Position numbers and translations under genes: made by a program
Shown here: positions 1-10,249 of the stretch, piece by piece
Layout of the letters: the number at the start of each line of letters is the position of its first letter
How positions within the stretch are numbered: position 1 is the first letter of the stretch
The notes under the pieces: model-generated
Told to the model about the DNA's origin: nothing
Database searches by the model: none
The model's input: only the letters and a program-made list of their open reading frames with translations
Assembly (NCBI RefSeq): GCF_030052995.1
Contig: NZ_JASJPW010000001.1
Span: 926,501-990,500 of the forward strand
Direction: 5' to 3'
Source of the DNA: Gemmobacter sp. 24YEA27
Lineage (GTDB): Bacteria > Pseudomonadota > Alphaproteobacteria > Rhodobacterales > Rhodobacteraceae
DNA length: 64,000 nt

Positions 1-312
1 ATCCGCGAGGGGCGGTTTTCGATTGCCAAAGGCCATGCTTTCCAGGGCGAAGACCTGATGCGGGGCCGTATCATCGAGGCGCTGATGTGCGACTTCCGCG
101 TCTCGGGTACGGAACTGACGCGTGATTACGGTGCCAGCCCGACCCGGCTTGCGGCGCTGTTTGACGCGGTCAGCCTGCGGTTCGGGGATATGGTCCTGCG
201 CGACGGCGCCGACCTGATCATCCCGCCCTGCGGCCGGCCGCTGACGCGGATGATCGCGCGGATGTTTGACGCCTATGACAGCGCGAAGGCGCAGCATTCG
301 GCCGCGGTCTGA
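1..312 (+). CDS. hemN: Oxygen-independent coproporphyrinogen III oxidase, C-terminal part
   Basis: The reading frame is open from the first base, so the gene begins upstream and only about the last 103 residues are seen. They resemble the C-terminal domain of HemN: a GHAF segment, then RGRIIEALMCDF, an acidic helix and a final MIARMFDAYD stretch. HemN is a radical-SAM enzyme that decarboxylates coproporphyrinogen III in anaerobic haem synthesis. The catalytic N-terminal cysteines lie outside the window. In Rhodobacter relatives hemN (hemZ) and fnrL sit close to the ccoNOQP genes, and here the cco genes follow 10 kb downstream. It converges on the glycosyltransferase gene with only three bases between stop codons. 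Confidence 0.85.
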   Translation: MREGRFSIAKGHAFQGEDLMRGRIIEALMCDFRVSGTELTRDYGASPTRLAALFDAVSLRFGDMVLRDGADLIIPPCGRPLTRMIARMFDAYDSAKAQHSAAV

Positions 313-315
313 TCC

Positions 316-1545
316 TTACGCGCCCTGCACCAGGCTTTCGACCAGCGCGACCTGGGCTGGCAGGCAGACCCGCTTCAGATCATATTTCGCGACCACCTCG
401 GCGCGGGCGCGGGCGCGGATCGCGTCAAACCGCCCGGGTTCGGCCAGGCATTCCGCAAGCTGGCGCGCCCATGCTTTCTGGTCGAAGAAATCCACCAGAA
501 GCCCGGTCTCGCCATGGCGGATCATCTCTTCGACCGGCGCGGTACGTGACCCGACGACCAGAGCGCCCGCCGCCATTGCCTCGACCATCGACCAGGACAG
601 CACGAAAGGATAGGTCAGATAGGCATGTGCCCGACTGACCTGCATCAGCCGCAGATAATCGGCATAAGGCAGCTTGCCGGTGAAATGCACGCGGGATAGA
701 TCAAGCCGGTCCTTCACCTTATCCAGGATGATATCCTTCCAGCCCTTCGCACCCTTCGGGGCGGCACCATAGCTCACCTCATCGCCGCCCACGATCACCA
801 CCTGGGCATTGGGGCGTTCGCGCATCAGGCGCGGCAGCATCCGCATGAAGATATGATAGCCGCGATAGGGTTCGAGATTGCGGTTCACGAAGGTCAGCAC
901 CTCGTCCCCGGCCCGCAAGACCTGGCCCGATGGCGTGGTGAACTGCGCGCGCGGATCGGGGCGGACGATGTCGGTATCGACGCCGTCAAAGATCACATCC
1001 ACCATCGGGCGCAGCGTGGCGGGCAGCGTCGAGGCCTGCCATTCGGTCGGCGCGAGCCCGCGATCGGCATGAACCAGTGCCTGACCGAGATGCGCGGCGC
1101 GGCCCTGGGCGATCATCACCTGGTCAAAGCCGCCGGGCGAAAATTCGGGGTCAAAGCCCACATCCTGACCGGCGCCGCGATAGTAGAATTCGGAATAGAC
1201 CAGCAGTTTCGCCTTGGGCCAGACCTCTTTCAGAAAGAGCGTCTCGCCCCAGCCGGAATGGCCGATGATCAGATCGGGCGAGAACCCCTCGCGGTCGCGG
1301 ATGGTCATGGCGGCGCGGGCCGCAACCACCCCCCGGTCGGAATTTGTGGTGTAATTGCGCCCCAGACGCGTGGCACGGGGATCGACCGGGTCGGGCGTGA
1401 ACTTGTAGTGCCAGGTCTTAACCGGCGAGGGCCGGTCATTCCCGTGATCGGTCAGCGCGCGGCAGTCATGTCCACGCCGCACCAGTTCCGGCGCCAGATG
1501 TGGGAACTGGCCAGGGAAATTCTGGTGGACAAAGAGGATCTTCAC
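316..1545 (-). CDS. Glycosyltransferase family 4 protein
   Basis: 409 residues with a GT-B two-domain plan. The N-terminus MKILFVHQNFPGQFPHLA opens a typical Rossmann strand, and the C-terminal half holds a group 1 donor-binding region (VEAMAAGALVVGS followed by PVEEMIRHGETGLLV near residues 325-355). It should transfer a sugar from a nucleotide sugar; acceptor and product cannot be read from sequence. Its start codon overlaps the yejF stop by four bases, so it is translated with the yej peptide ABC operon as a last gene. This is an odd partner for a peptide importer and may point to envelope-related peptides. Family confident, substrate unknown. Confidence 0.8.
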   Translation of the reverse strand: MKILFVHQNFPGQFPHLAPELVRRGHDCRALTDHGNDRPSPVKTWHYKFTPDPVDPRATRLGRNYTTNSDRGVVAARAAMTIRDREGFSPDLIIGHSGWGETLFLKEVWPKAKLLVYSEFYYRGAGQDVGFDPEFSPGGFDQVMIAQGRAAHLGQALVHADRGLAPTEWQASTLPATLRPMVDVIFDGVDTDIVRPDPRAQFTTPSGQVLRAGDEVLTFVNRNLEPYRGYHIFMRMLPRLMRERPNAQVVIVGGDEVSYGAAPKGAKGWKDIILDKVKDRLDLSRVHFTGKLPYADYLRLMQVSRAHAYLTYPFVLSWSMVEAMAAGALVVGSRTAPVEEMIRHGETGLLVDFFDQKAWARQLAECLAEPGRFDAIRARARAEVVAKYDLKRVCLPAQVALVESLVQGA

Positions 1546-3191
1546 GCATCCTCCCCGAGGGAGCCTGTTGCAGCGCCTTCGGGAGCCTCTTCTGCGCTGA
1601 CCGGGCGCAGATCACCAAAGGCGGCTTCCATCAGCGCGCGGGTGTAATCGCTGGCGGGGCGGCGGAAAACCTGTTCGGTCGTACCGGATTCGACCACATC
1701 CCCCGCCCGCATCACCATGACCTTATGCGACATGGCGCGGATCACCCGCAGGTCATGGCTGATGAAGATATAGGCCAGCCCCCATTTCCGTTGCAGCCCG
1801 CGCAGGAGTTCGACGATCTGCACCTGTACCGTCATGTCCAGCGCCGAGGTCGGCTCGTCCAGCACCACAAGTTTCGGGCGCAGGATCATGGCGCGGGCAA
1901 TGGCGATACGCTGCCGTTGCCCGCCGGAAAACTCATGCGGGTAGCGGGTCATCATCTCGGGGTCGAGCCCGACCTCACGCATGATGTCTGTCACCATATC
2001 GCGCGGGTCGCGGCCCGGTTCGACGCCATGCACGCCGAGGCCTTCGGCGATGATCTGTTCCGCCGTCATCCGGGGCGAGAGGCTGCCGAACGGGTCCTGG
2101 AACACGATCTGCATGTCGCGGCGCAGATCGCGCAGTGCCTGGCCGCGCAGCCGCGAGATATCCTTGCCCATGAAAAAAACCGGCCCCTCCGAGCCGATCA
2201 GCCGCATCAGGGCCAGCGCCAGCGTGGTTTTGCCAGAGCCGCTTTCGCCGACAATGCCCAGGGTTTCCCCGGCACGGACCGCGACATTGGCATCGTTCAC
2301 GGCTTTCACATGCCCGACGGTGCGCTGAAGGAAGCCCTTGGTGATCGGGAACCAGACTTTCAGATGTTCAGAGCGGACCACTTCCGGGGCGTCAGCTGCC
2401 ACCGGCCCGGGGTGGCCTGCGGCCTCGGCCGCCAGCAGTTTTTGCGTATAGGGGTGCTGGGGGTTGCCGAATACCTCGGCGGCTGGCCCCTGTTCGACGA
2501 TCACCCCGTTTTGCATCACGCAGACCCGGTCGGCGATGCGGCGCACGATGTTCAGATCATGGGTGATGAACAAGAGGCTGAGGCCTTCGGACGCTTTCAG
2601 CTCGGCCAGCAATTCAAGGATCTGCTTCTGGATCGTCACATCCAGCGCGGTGGTCGGCTCATCCGCGACCAACAGCTCTGGCCCATTGGCCAGCGCCATG
2701 GCGATCATGACGCGCTGGCGCTGCCCGCCCGAAAGCTGATGCGGCCAGGCGTTCAGCCGGCTTTCCGGGTCGCGGATGCCGACCTTGGTCAAAAGCTCAA
2801 TCACCCGCGCCCGCGCTTTGGCGCCGCGCAGGCCCTGGTGCAGTTCCAGGCTTTCGGTGATCTGCCGCTCGATCGAATGGAGCGGGTTCAATGAGGTCAT
2901 CGGCTCCTGGAAGATGAAGCTGATATCATCGCCCCGCATCTGGCGCAGCTCGGCCTCTGAGAGTTTCGCGATGTCGCGCCCCTGCCAGGAGATGGTGCCC
3001 GAGACCGTGGCGTTATCGGCCAGAAGCCGCACGGTCGACAGCGCGGTCACCGATTTCCCGGAACCGCTTTCGCCGACCAGGGCCACTGTCTCGCCCTTGC
3101 CCACAGAGAAAGACACGCCCTTCACCGCCTCGATCTGGCGACCGTCCTGGGAAAAGCTGACGCGCAGGTCTTTTACGTCAAGCAGGCTCAT
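1542..3191 (-). CDS. yejF: Peptide ABC transporter, fused double ATP-binding protein YejF
   Basis: 549 residues containing two complete ABC ATPase domains in one chain, as in YejF. Each half has a Walker A (GESGSGKS near residue 38 and GESGSGKT near 314), an LSGGQRQRV or FSGGQRQRI signature, and a Walker B (LLVADEPTTALD, LVVLDEPTSALD). The QHPYTQKLL motif after the first domain is typical of oligopeptide-class ATPases. It powers uptake through the YejB/YejE permeases. The gene overlaps yejE upstream and the glycosyltransferase downstream by four bases each, which indicates a tightly coupled operon. Confidence 0.93.
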   Translation of the reverse strand: MSLLDVKDLRVSFSQDGRQIEAVKGVSFSVGKGETVALVGESGSGKSVTALSTVRLLADNATVSGTISWQGRDIAKLSEAELRQMRGDDISFIFQEPMTSLNPLHSIERQITESLELHQGLRGAKARARVIELLTKVGIRDPESRLNAWPHQLSGGQRQRVMIAMALANGPELLVADEPTTALDVTIQKQILELLAELKASEGLSLLFITHDLNIVRRIADRVCVMQNGVIVEQGPAAEVFGNPQHPYTQKLLAAEAAGHPGPVAADAPEVVRSEHLKVWFPITKGFLQRTVGHVKAVNDANVAVRAGETLGIVGESGSGKTTLALALMRLIGSEGPVFFMGKDISRLRGQALRDLRRDMQIVFQDPFGSLSPRMTAEQIIAEGLGVHGVEPGRDPRDMVTDIMREVGLDPEMMTRYPHEFSGGQRQRIAIARAMILRPKLVVLDEPTSALDMTVQVQIVELLRGLQRKWGLAYIFISHDLRVIRAMSHKVMVMRAGDVVESGTTEQVFRRPASDYTRALMEAAFGDLRPVSAEEAPEGAATGSLGEDA

Positions 3192-4296
3192 CGGAAGGTC
3201 TTTCTCGGGTCGAATGCGTCGCGGATGCCTTCAAAGATGAAGATCAGCAGCGTCAGCATGATGGCGAAGGTGAAGAAGGCGACAAAGGCCAGATGCGGCG
3301 ATTGCAGATTGGCCTGGGCCTGGCGCGAGAGCTGGCCAAGGGATGGCGCCGACAAGGGCAGGCCAAAGCCCAGGTAGTCGAGCATCGCCAGCGTGCCGAT
3401 GGTGCCGGTGACCATGAAAGGCAGCATGGTCAGCGTGGCGACCATCGCATTCGGCAGCATATGGCGGAACATGATCTGAAGATCGGGCACCCCAAGGGCG
3501 CGTGCCGCCCGCACATATTCGAAATTCCGCGCGCGCAGGAATTCGGCCCGCACCACACCGACCAGCCCCGTCCAGCCGAACAGCACCAGAAGGAACACCA
3601 TCAGCCAGAAGCTCTTCGCCCAGATCGCGGTCAGGATGATGATGACATAGATCGAGGGGATCGAGCCCCAGAGCTCGATCACGCGCTGGAAAATCAGGTC
3701 GGTCTTGCCGCCGAAATATCCCTGGACAGCACCCGCTGCGACACCAAAAAGCCCGTTCAGCACCGTGACGATCAGCGCGAAGGTGACGGAAAGGCGGAAG
3801 CCATAGATCACGCGGGCCAGCACGTCACGGCTGGCCTCATCGGTGCCCAGCCAGTTCTGCGCCGAGGGGCCGGCAGGGGCGCGACCGCCGGTATCGACGA
3901 TGGTGCTGTATTGATAGGGGAGCGGTGCCCAGAGGATCCAGCCCTTCCGGACCGGCTCGCCCATGACGGTACCCTTCTCGTTCAGCTCGGCCATGACAGC
4001 GGCAGTGTCATTCTCGCATTCCGCGCTGCCGCCGGTCATGATCAGACATTGCACCTCGGGCTGGCGATAAGTGGCCTCGGTGCGCAGGACACCGCCAAAG
4101 CGGGTCTCGGGTAGAATTTGAGGAAGGGCATGTGCCAGCTGCCCTGATAGCGCACCAGCAGAGGCCGGTCATTGGCGATCAGCTCTGCCCCGAGCGTCAG
4201 CACATAAAGCACGCCGAAAATGATCAGTGACCAGAAGGCCCGCCGGTTGGCTTTGAAATTGCGCCAGCGGCGCTGGTTCAGCGGCGAAAGTGCCAT
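3188..4296 (-). pseudogene. yejE: Peptide ABC transporter permease YejE, frameshifted
   Basis: Two adjacent frames together give one YejE. The first (4042-4296) encodes the N-terminus with SPLNQRRWRNFKANRR and the first membrane helix, through LLVRYQGSWHMPFLKFYP. The second (to 3188) carries the rest, including QNWLGTDEASRDVLAR and the permease EAA loop (ARALGVPDLQIMFRHMLPNA). Adding one G at about 4107-4113 (coding CCGAGACC to CCGGAGACC) restores a continuous protein reading YPETRFGGVLRTEATY, which matches the family. This is either a recent single-base loss or a sequencing error; the flanking operon genes are intact except yejA. Role: inner-membrane permease subunit. Confidence 0.88.
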
Positions 4297-5447
4297 CAGC
4301 CCGCCCTCTTCGAGAAATCAATACGGGGATCGACGAGCACATACATCAGATCCGAGATAATCCCCACGACCAGCCCGATCAGCCCAAAGGCAAACAGCGT
4401 GCCGAACATCACCGCAAAATCGCGTTCAATCGTGGCACGGTATAAAAGCAGCCCCAGACCGTCCAGCGTGAAGATCATCTCGATGATCAGCGACGAACCG
4501 AAGAAAACCCCGAGGAACAGTGCCGGAAAGCCCGCAATCACGATCAGCATCGCATTGCGGAAGACATGTCCGTAAAGCACGCGGCGTTCTGACAGGCCCT
4601 TGGCGCGGGCGGTCATGACATATTGCTTGCGGATCTCGTCAAGGAAGCTGTTCTTGGTCAGAAGCGTCAGCGTGGCAAAGCTGGCGATCAGCTGCGCCGT
4701 CACCGGCAAAGTGATATGCCAGAGATAATCGCCGACCTTGCCGATCCAGGACAGGCTGTCCCAGTTGTCCGATGTCAGCCCCCGCAGCGGGAACCATTGC
4801 CAGTAGGTGCCCCCGGCAAACAGCACCATCAAGAGGATCGCAAACAGGAAGCCGGGGATCGCATAGGCGGCGATGATGATGCCCGAAGACCAGGTGTCGA
4901 ACGAGGATCCGTCCTTCACCGCCTTGCGGATGCCCAGCGGGATCGAGATCAGATAAGCGATCAGCGTCGACCACAGGCCCAGCGTGATCGAGACCGGCAT
5001 TTTCTCGATGATCAGATCGACGACCGAGATCTTGCGGAAAAAGCTCTCGCCAAAGTCAAAGCGCGCATAGTTCCACATCATGATGCCAAAGCGCTCCCAG
5101 AACGGGATCATTTCTTTGTGGCAGGCCTCGTTGCGGATGTCGCGTCTGCCGGTGAAACCATCGTCACAGATGATACGGGCAAAGCCGAATTGCTCCTCAA
5201 GCTGTGCCCGGTATTCGGGGGAAAGGCCTTGCGCGCCGGTATAGCCCGACTGGCCCGCGTCGCCGGTTCCGGCATCACCGCCCGCCCCGGCGATCCCTGC
5301 AATGGAATCGCCAGACCCCTGCAGCCGTGCCTCGATCTGATCCAGCGGGCCGCCCGGCACCACATTGGTGAGGGCGAAATTGATCAGCATGATGCCGAAC
5401 AGGGTCGGGATCACCAGCAACAGCCGTCTGAGAATATAGGAGCCCAA
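4296..5447 (-). CDS. yejB: Peptide ABC transporter permease YejB
   Basis: 383 residues, an integral membrane subunit of the peptide importer. The N-terminus [22 protein letters not shown] is the usual first helix of DppB/YejB proteins, followed by a VPGGPLDQ motif. A long periplasmic insert (about residues 45-120, Gly-rich then [12 protein letters not shown]) is normal for YejB but absent from DppB. The EAA loop ([20 protein letters not shown]) lies near residue 285. The stop adjoins the yejE start. A 57-base gap separates it from yejA, so the four genes form yejABEF. Confidence 0.92.
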   Translation of the reverse strand: MGSYILRRLLLVIPTLFGIMLINFALTNVVPGGPLDQIEARLQGSGDSIAGIAGAGGDAGTGDAGQSGYTGAQGLSPEYRAQLEEQFGFARIICDDGFTGRRDIRNEACHKEMIPFWERFGIMMWNYARFDFGESFFRKISVVDLIIEKMPVSITLGLWSTLIAYLISIPLGIRKAVKDGSSFDTWSSGIIIAAYAIPGFLFAILLMVLFAGGTYWQWFPLRGLTSDNWDSLSWIGKVGDYLWHITLPVTAQLIASFATLTLLTKNSFLDEIRKQYVMTARAKGLSERRVLYGHVFRNAMLIVIAGFPALFLGVFFGSSLIIEMIFTLDGLGLLLYRATIERDFAVMFGTLFAFGLIGLVVGIISDLMYVLVDPRIDFSKRAG

Positions 5448-5504
5448 GGTCGTCCCGCCTGTTCGTTCAAAATTCGGTCGTGAGAGGATCGGTCAGAAGA
5501 GAGA

Positions 5505-7552
5505 TCACTGTCGCAGCGCGCCGCTGGCCTTCAGAGCAGCGGCTTTTTCCGCGTTGACCCACCACCAGCTCAGCTCGCCTGTGGCATAGGGCGGCAGCAC
5601 GGCGGGGTGTTCATACATGTCGTAATACGCGACCCAGACCTCGGGCTTGTGCCACATGGGCACGCGGAACCTGTCGGCGCGCAGCACCCGGTCAAGGGCA
5701 TGAACCGCCGTGGTGACCTCGTCGCGGGACTGTGCCGCGACGATGACATTGATCAGCCGGTCCACCGCCGGATCTTTCAGCCCGGCAAGGTTTCTGACCG
5801 AGACATCCGCCTCGGCCGATCCGATCCATTGGCGCAGGCCGGAATCGGGGAAGTAGTCAAAGACAAAGAAGGTACTGGTGAAGTCGAAATCATAATCCGG
5901 GTTGCGGGTCCGCACCTCATATTGCGCGGAATCGATCTGATTCACGCCGGCATCAATGCCGACCGCGCGCAGGTTTTCGACAAAGGGCGCCAGGATCTTT
6001 TCAAAGGTCGGGTTGTCGTCAAGGATCTCAAGCCGCAGCGCCACGCCTTTTGCATTGCGGCGGATGCCTTTGTCATCCACCAGCCATCCCGCCTCATCGA
6101 GCAGTTTCGACGCCTTGAGGAGGGACTTCCGGTCCAGCAGCTTTCCGGCATCCGAGACGGGCTGCGAATAGGGCGCGTCGGTCAGAATCCCGGGCGGCAG
6201 CAATCCTTCCCCGACCAGGGGTTCCAGCAGCGCGACCTCTTCCGGCGCGGGCGGGCCTTCTGCCTGCAACCAGGAATTTTCCCAGAAGGAATTGATCCGC
6301 TGGTATTTGCCGAAGAACAACGTGTCGTTGCTCCATTCAAAGTTGAACAGGATCGCAACGGCCTCGCGCAGTCGTGGATCCTGCCAGATGCCGCGGCGCA
6401 GATTGAAGACCCAGGACTGGCCGTTGGAAACTCCGTCACGGGGCAGTTCTTCCTTGCGGACGCTGCATTCAGCACGGCGGGGAAATCGTAGTTCAGCGAC
6501 CATTGCCGCGCGACGTTTTCCTGGCGGAAAGTATAGGCGCCGCCTTTGAATCCTTCGAAACCGGCATTGGCCTCGGCGAAATATTCATAGCGGATCACGT
6601 CGTAATTGTTCATGCCTATGCCGAAAGGCAGATCCTGCGCCCAGTAATCGGGATTGCGCCGATAGCTGATCGTGGTCGGGCTTTTCGCTGGCAGAACAGG
6701 CACATAGGCGCCGGTCCCAAGGAAGGGCTGCATCGAGCCCTGTTCGAGATCCATGTCCCGCGCCTCGTAATCGGCCTTTGAGAGGACCGGCAGCCCGCCA
6801 ACCATCGCCGGCAGGTGACGGCTGGGCACGCCGGGCTGGAAAGTGAATTTCACCCGCAGCGGGTCAAGTGCCTCGACCGAGGCCACCTGGGCCTCAAGCT
6901 GCGGACGAAACTCGGCAAGGCCCTTGGTGAGAAAGACGTTGTAGGAAAACACCACATCTTCGGCACTCAGCGGCGAGCCATCCGAGAACCGCACATCATC
7001 GCGCAGGTTGAAGATCACCCAGGAGCGGTCTTCGGGGAATTCCATCGTGGTGCACATGAGGCAATAGGATGAGCCGATCTCGTCGGCGGTGCCGGTCAGG
7101 ATCCCTTCCAGCATCATCGTGGCGCCCTGGGCCGCGCGGCCCTGGACCGAAAAGGGGTTCATCGAATCATAGCCGTCCTGAATGGCCTGCATGCTGAACT
7201 CGCCGCCTTTTGGCGCGTCGGGGTTCACATAAGGCAGGTAAGGCATATCCGCCGGATGCAGCAGCGTGTCGGAATTGAAGGTGGCAATCCCATGCGAGAT
7301 GATCACGCCGGTTTCGGCCTCAGCCACGAGTTCTTGTGCATCGGCGGGCGCGGCTGTCGGCGTGACTTCGGCCGGAGCGGCCTCCTGGGCGCGCAGGGCG
7401 CCGGCGGTCATCAGGGCCGCAGCCAGCGCGAGGGTTCCGGTCAGCAGGACGGCACGCATCCGGGACAGGGGGGCGGGATCCCGGACCATGATCGCGGGTT
7501 TGCCCGCCATCATCCGGCCTTTGTCGCCCCTGCGATCCGCCCTTGCCGCCAT
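5505..7552 (-). pseudogene. yejA: Extracellular solute-binding protein YejA (family 5), frameshifted
   Basis: Two overlapping frames make one periplasmic peptide-binding protein. The N-terminal frame (from 7552) holds a signal peptide whose hydrophobic core starts at an internal Met encoded at 7457-7459 (MRAVLLTGTLALAAAL), then GIATFNSDTLLHPADMPYLP and RFSDGSPLSAEDVVFSYN, typical of SBP family 5. The second frame continues with SNGQSWVFNLRRGIWQDPRLREA, a hallmark of this family, to the end at 5505. One base is missing near 6455-6465; restoring a G in coding AATGCAGC gives FPAVLNGSVRKEELP. Several upstream start codons are possible. First gene of the operon and likely the peptide receptor. Confidence 0.87.
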
Positions 7553-7654
7553 TCCATCCCCCGGTTTCTGCCAGTTCCGGATTGTGATGCTAAAGCCATG
7601 CCGCGCGGGGGGAAAGGCGCGAATGCGTTACTCTGGTGATGCGCGACTGAAAAA

Positions 7655-7677
7655 GGCCGCACCAGAAAGGTGCGGCC
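7655..7677 (-). terminator. Rho-independent terminator of the cytochrome c gene
   Basis: A perfect 9-bp stem (GGCCGCACC / GGTGCGGCC) with a 5-base loop. Read on the minus strand it is followed by a run of T (plus-strand A run 7650-7654). It lies 43 bases beyond the stop of the minus-strand cytochrome gene. Confidence 0.85.
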
Positions 7678-7720
7678 ATTGTTTTCAGCGGAATTTTTCC
7701 CCGGATGGCGGGGAAATCCG

Positions 7721-8251
7721 TTATTGTTGCTGTTCCAGGAAGGCGATCAGGTTGATGCGCTCATCCTGCTTCGGCAGGCCTGCGAAAGACATCTTGGTAT
7801 TGGCGGCAAAGGATTTCGGCGCGCGCAGGAAATGGTCCAGCTCTTCCGCATCCCATTTCGTGCCATCGGTGCCGTGATCCGCCATCGAGGAGGAATAGGC
7901 AAAGCCCGCAGAGCTGGCGATCTGGCGGCCAACCACACCGTTCAGATGCGGGCCGGTGCCGTCGGTGCCATCAAGCTTGTGGCAGGCCTTACATTTGTTG
8001 AAGACCTTTTCGCCCTTGGCCGGATCTGCCGTCGCCATCAGCGCGGCAATATCAACCACCTCGGCCGGTTCGTCGCCGCCGGCAGCTGCGCCGGTGTCGA
8101 TCGTATAGGCCTGGGCGACCTCTTCGCCATGACCGCCGCCATGCGGCGCGGTGCTGTAAAGTGCAGACGCAGCCCAACCCCCCAGCAGCAGCACAAGAAG
8201 TGCGCCACAGACAGCTCCGGTCGCCTTGGTCATCGTCATTGTGTCGAACAT
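7721..8251 (-). CDS. cycM: Membrane-anchored cytochrome c552 (CycM type)
   Basis: 176 residues, the same length as Paracoccus CycM as I recall it. Residues 10-32 form an uncleaved hydrophobic anchor. A flexible Ala/Gly/Glu-rich linker follows, then a class I c-type haem domain with CKACH (residues 87-91) and a likely axial Met at 154 in TKMSFAGLP. CycM-type proteins carry electrons between the bc1 complex and terminal oxidases at the periplasmic face of the membrane. It is transcribed divergently from pheA and has its own terminator. The anchor makes a soluble c2/c550 unlikely. Confidence 0.88.
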   Translation of the reverse strand: MFDTMTMTKATGAVCGALLVLLLGGWAASALYSTAPHGGGHGEEVAQAYTIDTGAAAGGDEPAEVVDIAALMATADPAKGEKVFNKCKACHKLDGTDGTGPHLNGVVGRQIASSAGFAYSSSMADHGTDGTKWDAEELDHFLRAPKSFAANTKMSFAGLPKQDERINLIAFLEQQQ

Positions 8252-8375
8252 GTCGAACGCATCCCTTGGTCGTCTTGCCCGGTATTAGCCGCTTCCCTGC
8301 ATGGCTTGCAAGGTGTAGGAGCGCGACCAATCGCCTCTCATGTGCGAAACCCGCGATTTTTCAGGAGTTCATGCC

Positions 8376-9230
8376 ATGTCCGCATCGGTCGCCGACACCA
8401 GATCCGGCCTGATTTCCTTTCAGGGCGAGCCTGGCGCCTATTCGCACCAGGCCTGCGCTCAGGCGCGGCCGGGGATGGAGGTGCTGCCCTGCGGCACTTT
8501 CGAGGAGGTGGTCGAATCTGTCCGCGACGGTCGGGCAGATCTGGGAATGCTTGCGGTCGAGAACTCGACCTATGGCCGGGTGGCGGATGTTCACAGCCTG
8601 TTGCCGAATTCGGGCCTGCATATCATCGACGAGACTTTCGTGCGGGTGCATGTGAACCTTCTGGGGGTAAAAGGCGCGCGCGTGGCGGATGTGCGTGAAG
8701 CGCATGGCCATGTGGTGATCCTGCCGCAATGCGCGGGTTTCCTGAGAGAGCACAATATCCGCGGCGTGATCAGTTCGGACAATGCCAAGGCCGCGCGTGA
8801 GGCGGCGGAGGCGAATGACCCGTCCCATGCGGCGCTGGCGAGCGAGCTTGCGGCCGAAATCTACGGGCTCGACGTGCTGGCCCGCCATATCGAGGATCAC
8901 GCGAATAATACCACCCGCTTTCTGGTGATGAGCCGCGCGCCCGATCACCGGCGCCGGGCCGAGAAAATGGTCACGACCTTCACCTTCCAGGTCCGCAATA
9001 TTCCGGCGGCGCTTTACAAGGCGCTTGGAGGTTTCGCGACCAATGGCGTCAACATGACCAAGCTGGAAAGCTATATGGTCGGCGGCCATTTCACCGCCAC
9101 CGCCTTTTACGCCGATGTCGAGGGCCATCCCGAAGATCCGGCGCTGGCGCGGGCGCTGGAGGAGCTGAGCTATTTCACCACCGAGCTGAATATCCTCGGT
9201 GTCTATCCGGCCTCTGGCGAGCGGCGCTGA
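8376..9230 (+). CDS. pheA: Prephenate dehydratase
   Basis: 284 residues from the ATG at 8376, chosen because AGGAG lies at 8363-8367; an in-frame ATG at 8340 lacks this. The catalytic domain starts with ISFQGEPGAYSHQA and includes LGMLAVENSTYGRV and NNTTRFLVM (the Thr-Arg-Phe signature). A C-terminal ACT domain begins near TTFTFQVRNIPAALYKAL and contains KLESYM, the phenylalanine-sensing ESRP-like segment. It converts prephenate to phenylpyruvate in phenylalanine synthesis and is probably feedback-inhibited by phenylalanine. No chorismate mutase domain is fused. It converges on the universal stress gene with a 24-base gap. Confidence 0.95.
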   Translation: MSASVADTRSGLISFQGEPGAYSHQACAQARPGMEVLPCGTFEEVVESVRDGRADLGMLAVENSTYGRVADVHSLLPNSGLHIIDETFVRVHVNLLGVKGARVADVREAHGHVVILPQCAGFLREHNIRGVISSDNAKAAREAAEANDPSHAALASELAAEIYGLDVLARHIEDHANNTTRFLVMSRAPDHRRRAEKMVTTFTFQVRNIPAALYKALGGFATNGVNMTKLESYMVGGHFTATAFYADVEGHPEDPALARALEELSYFTTELNILGVYPASGERR

Positions 9231-9254
9231 GCCGCCCGCCACGGTTCCGGGCGT

Positions 9255-10100
9255 TTAATGTGCCATGAATACAGGGACTTCGGCGCTTTCCAGCATATTG
9301 CGGGTGGCGCCGCCCAGGATCGCCTCGCGGAACCGGGAATGGCCATAGGCCCCCATCACCAGCAGGTCGGCGCCGATATCCTGGCATTGCCGCGCCAGCA
9401 CATCCGAGACGCGCGGCAGGGTGCGCGCCAGCACGGAAACCTCGGCCCTGACCCCGTGACGCACCAGCATCTGGCACAGATTGCCACCGGGGTCTGATCG
9501 TTCGGGCCCGTTCGCCGACGGGTCGACCACGGTGATCACCACCTCTTCCGCGCGCTTGAGCAAAGGCATCGCACGGCGCGCGGCGACCATTGCCTCGCGG
9601 CTTTGATTCCAGGCCAGAACGACCCGTTTCGGCAAAGCCGCAGGCAGACCGGAGGCGGGCAGCACGAGGACCGGCGCTGCGCCGTCGAACAGGGCGGCTT
9701 CAAGCACCGCTTCGCCTTCGGCGCCCTGATCATCGCCATAGGGCTGCGGCAGCACCACCAGATCGCTGTAGCGCGCGCGGGCACCGACCAGCTCTCCGAG
9801 GGCGCCCAGCTGACAGACCGCCGAATCAAGCGACCAGCGCAGGTCCTGGCCCTGGGCTTCGAGCGCCGCGCGCAGGCGTTTTTCGCGCAAGGCTGCCTCT
9901 TCGGCGGCGCGTTCCATCGCCACCTGCATGATCACCGCACCGGTGCCGATATAGGCATAACCCAGCTGCGAGCGGTCCACCCCGAGCGCGAGCGTTTCAA
10001 GATGCGCATCCATCGCGAGCGCGAGTTTCGTGCCCGCATCCACGGCGGTTCGCGTGCCGGTCTCTGAACTGGCGATGGTGAGAAGCGATTTATAGGCCAT
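9255..10100 (-). CDS. Universal stress protein, tandem UspA-like
   Basis: 281 residues from the ATG at 10098-10100, preceded by GGGAG at 10109-10113; an upstream in-frame ATG at 10133 lacks a site. The start AYKSLLTIASSETGTRTAV and the C-terminal half (VVLAWNQSREAMVAARRAMPLL, then LLVMGAYGHSRFREAILGGATRNML) match Usp domains. The last segment has the ATP-binding G-x2-G-x9-G(S/T) layout as GAYGHSRFREAILGGAT. It is divergent from ccoN, as in Rhodobacter and Paracoccus, and the FNR box at 10173-10186 lies 73 bases upstream. Oxygen-limited expression is therefore likely. Confidence 0.85.
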   Translation of the reverse strand: MAYKSLLTIASSETGTRTAVDAGTKLALAMDAHLETLALGVDRSQLGYAYIGTGAVIMQVAMERAAEEAALREKRLRAALEAQGQDLRWSLDSAVCQLGALGELVGARARYSDLVVLPQPYGDDQGAEGEAVLEAALFDGAAPVLVLPASGLPAALPKRVVLAWNQSREAMVAARRAMPLLKRAEEVVITVVDPSANGPERSDPGGNLCQMLVRHGVRAEVSVLARTLPRVSDVLARQCQDIGADLLVMGAYGHSRFREAILGGATRNMLESAEVPVFMAH

Positions 10101-10172
10101 GACCCGTCTCCCGCAGGGTTGTCGGAGGTTCATTCACAACCAGAACGCTAGAGGCCCGGCCCGGGTTCCGCT

Positions 10173-10186
10173 TTGATGGAGGTCAA
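10173..10186. promoter_or_regulatory. FNR/FnrL box, usp-proximal
   Basis: TTGAT-GGAG-GTCAA matches the consensus TTGAT-N4-ATCAA at nine of ten fixed bases. It lies in the usp-ccoN intergenic region, closer to usp. FnrL activates genes of microaerobic respiration in this family, so this site probably serves the divergent stress gene. Confidence 0.75.
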
Positions 10187-10220
10187 ATTCCTGTGCGTGT
10201 CCGATGCTGTGTTTCAGGCC

Positions 10221-10235
10221 GTGGCAAGATGCCAC
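10221..10235. promoter_or_regulatory. Inverted repeat GTGGCA-AGA-TGCCAC
   Basis: Perfect 6-bp arms with a 3-base centre, placed between the two FNR boxes of the usp-ccoN intergenic region. It resembles a dimeric regulator site. No binding protein can be named from sequence. Confidence 0.45.
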
Positions 10236-10249
10236 AGCGCCTGGACGTG

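Noticed and set aside
853..2894. Long plus-strand open frames across the glycosyltransferase and yejF
   Set aside because: They are antisense to well-supported minus-strand genes and show only the His/Arg/Gln-rich composition expected of high-GC shadows.
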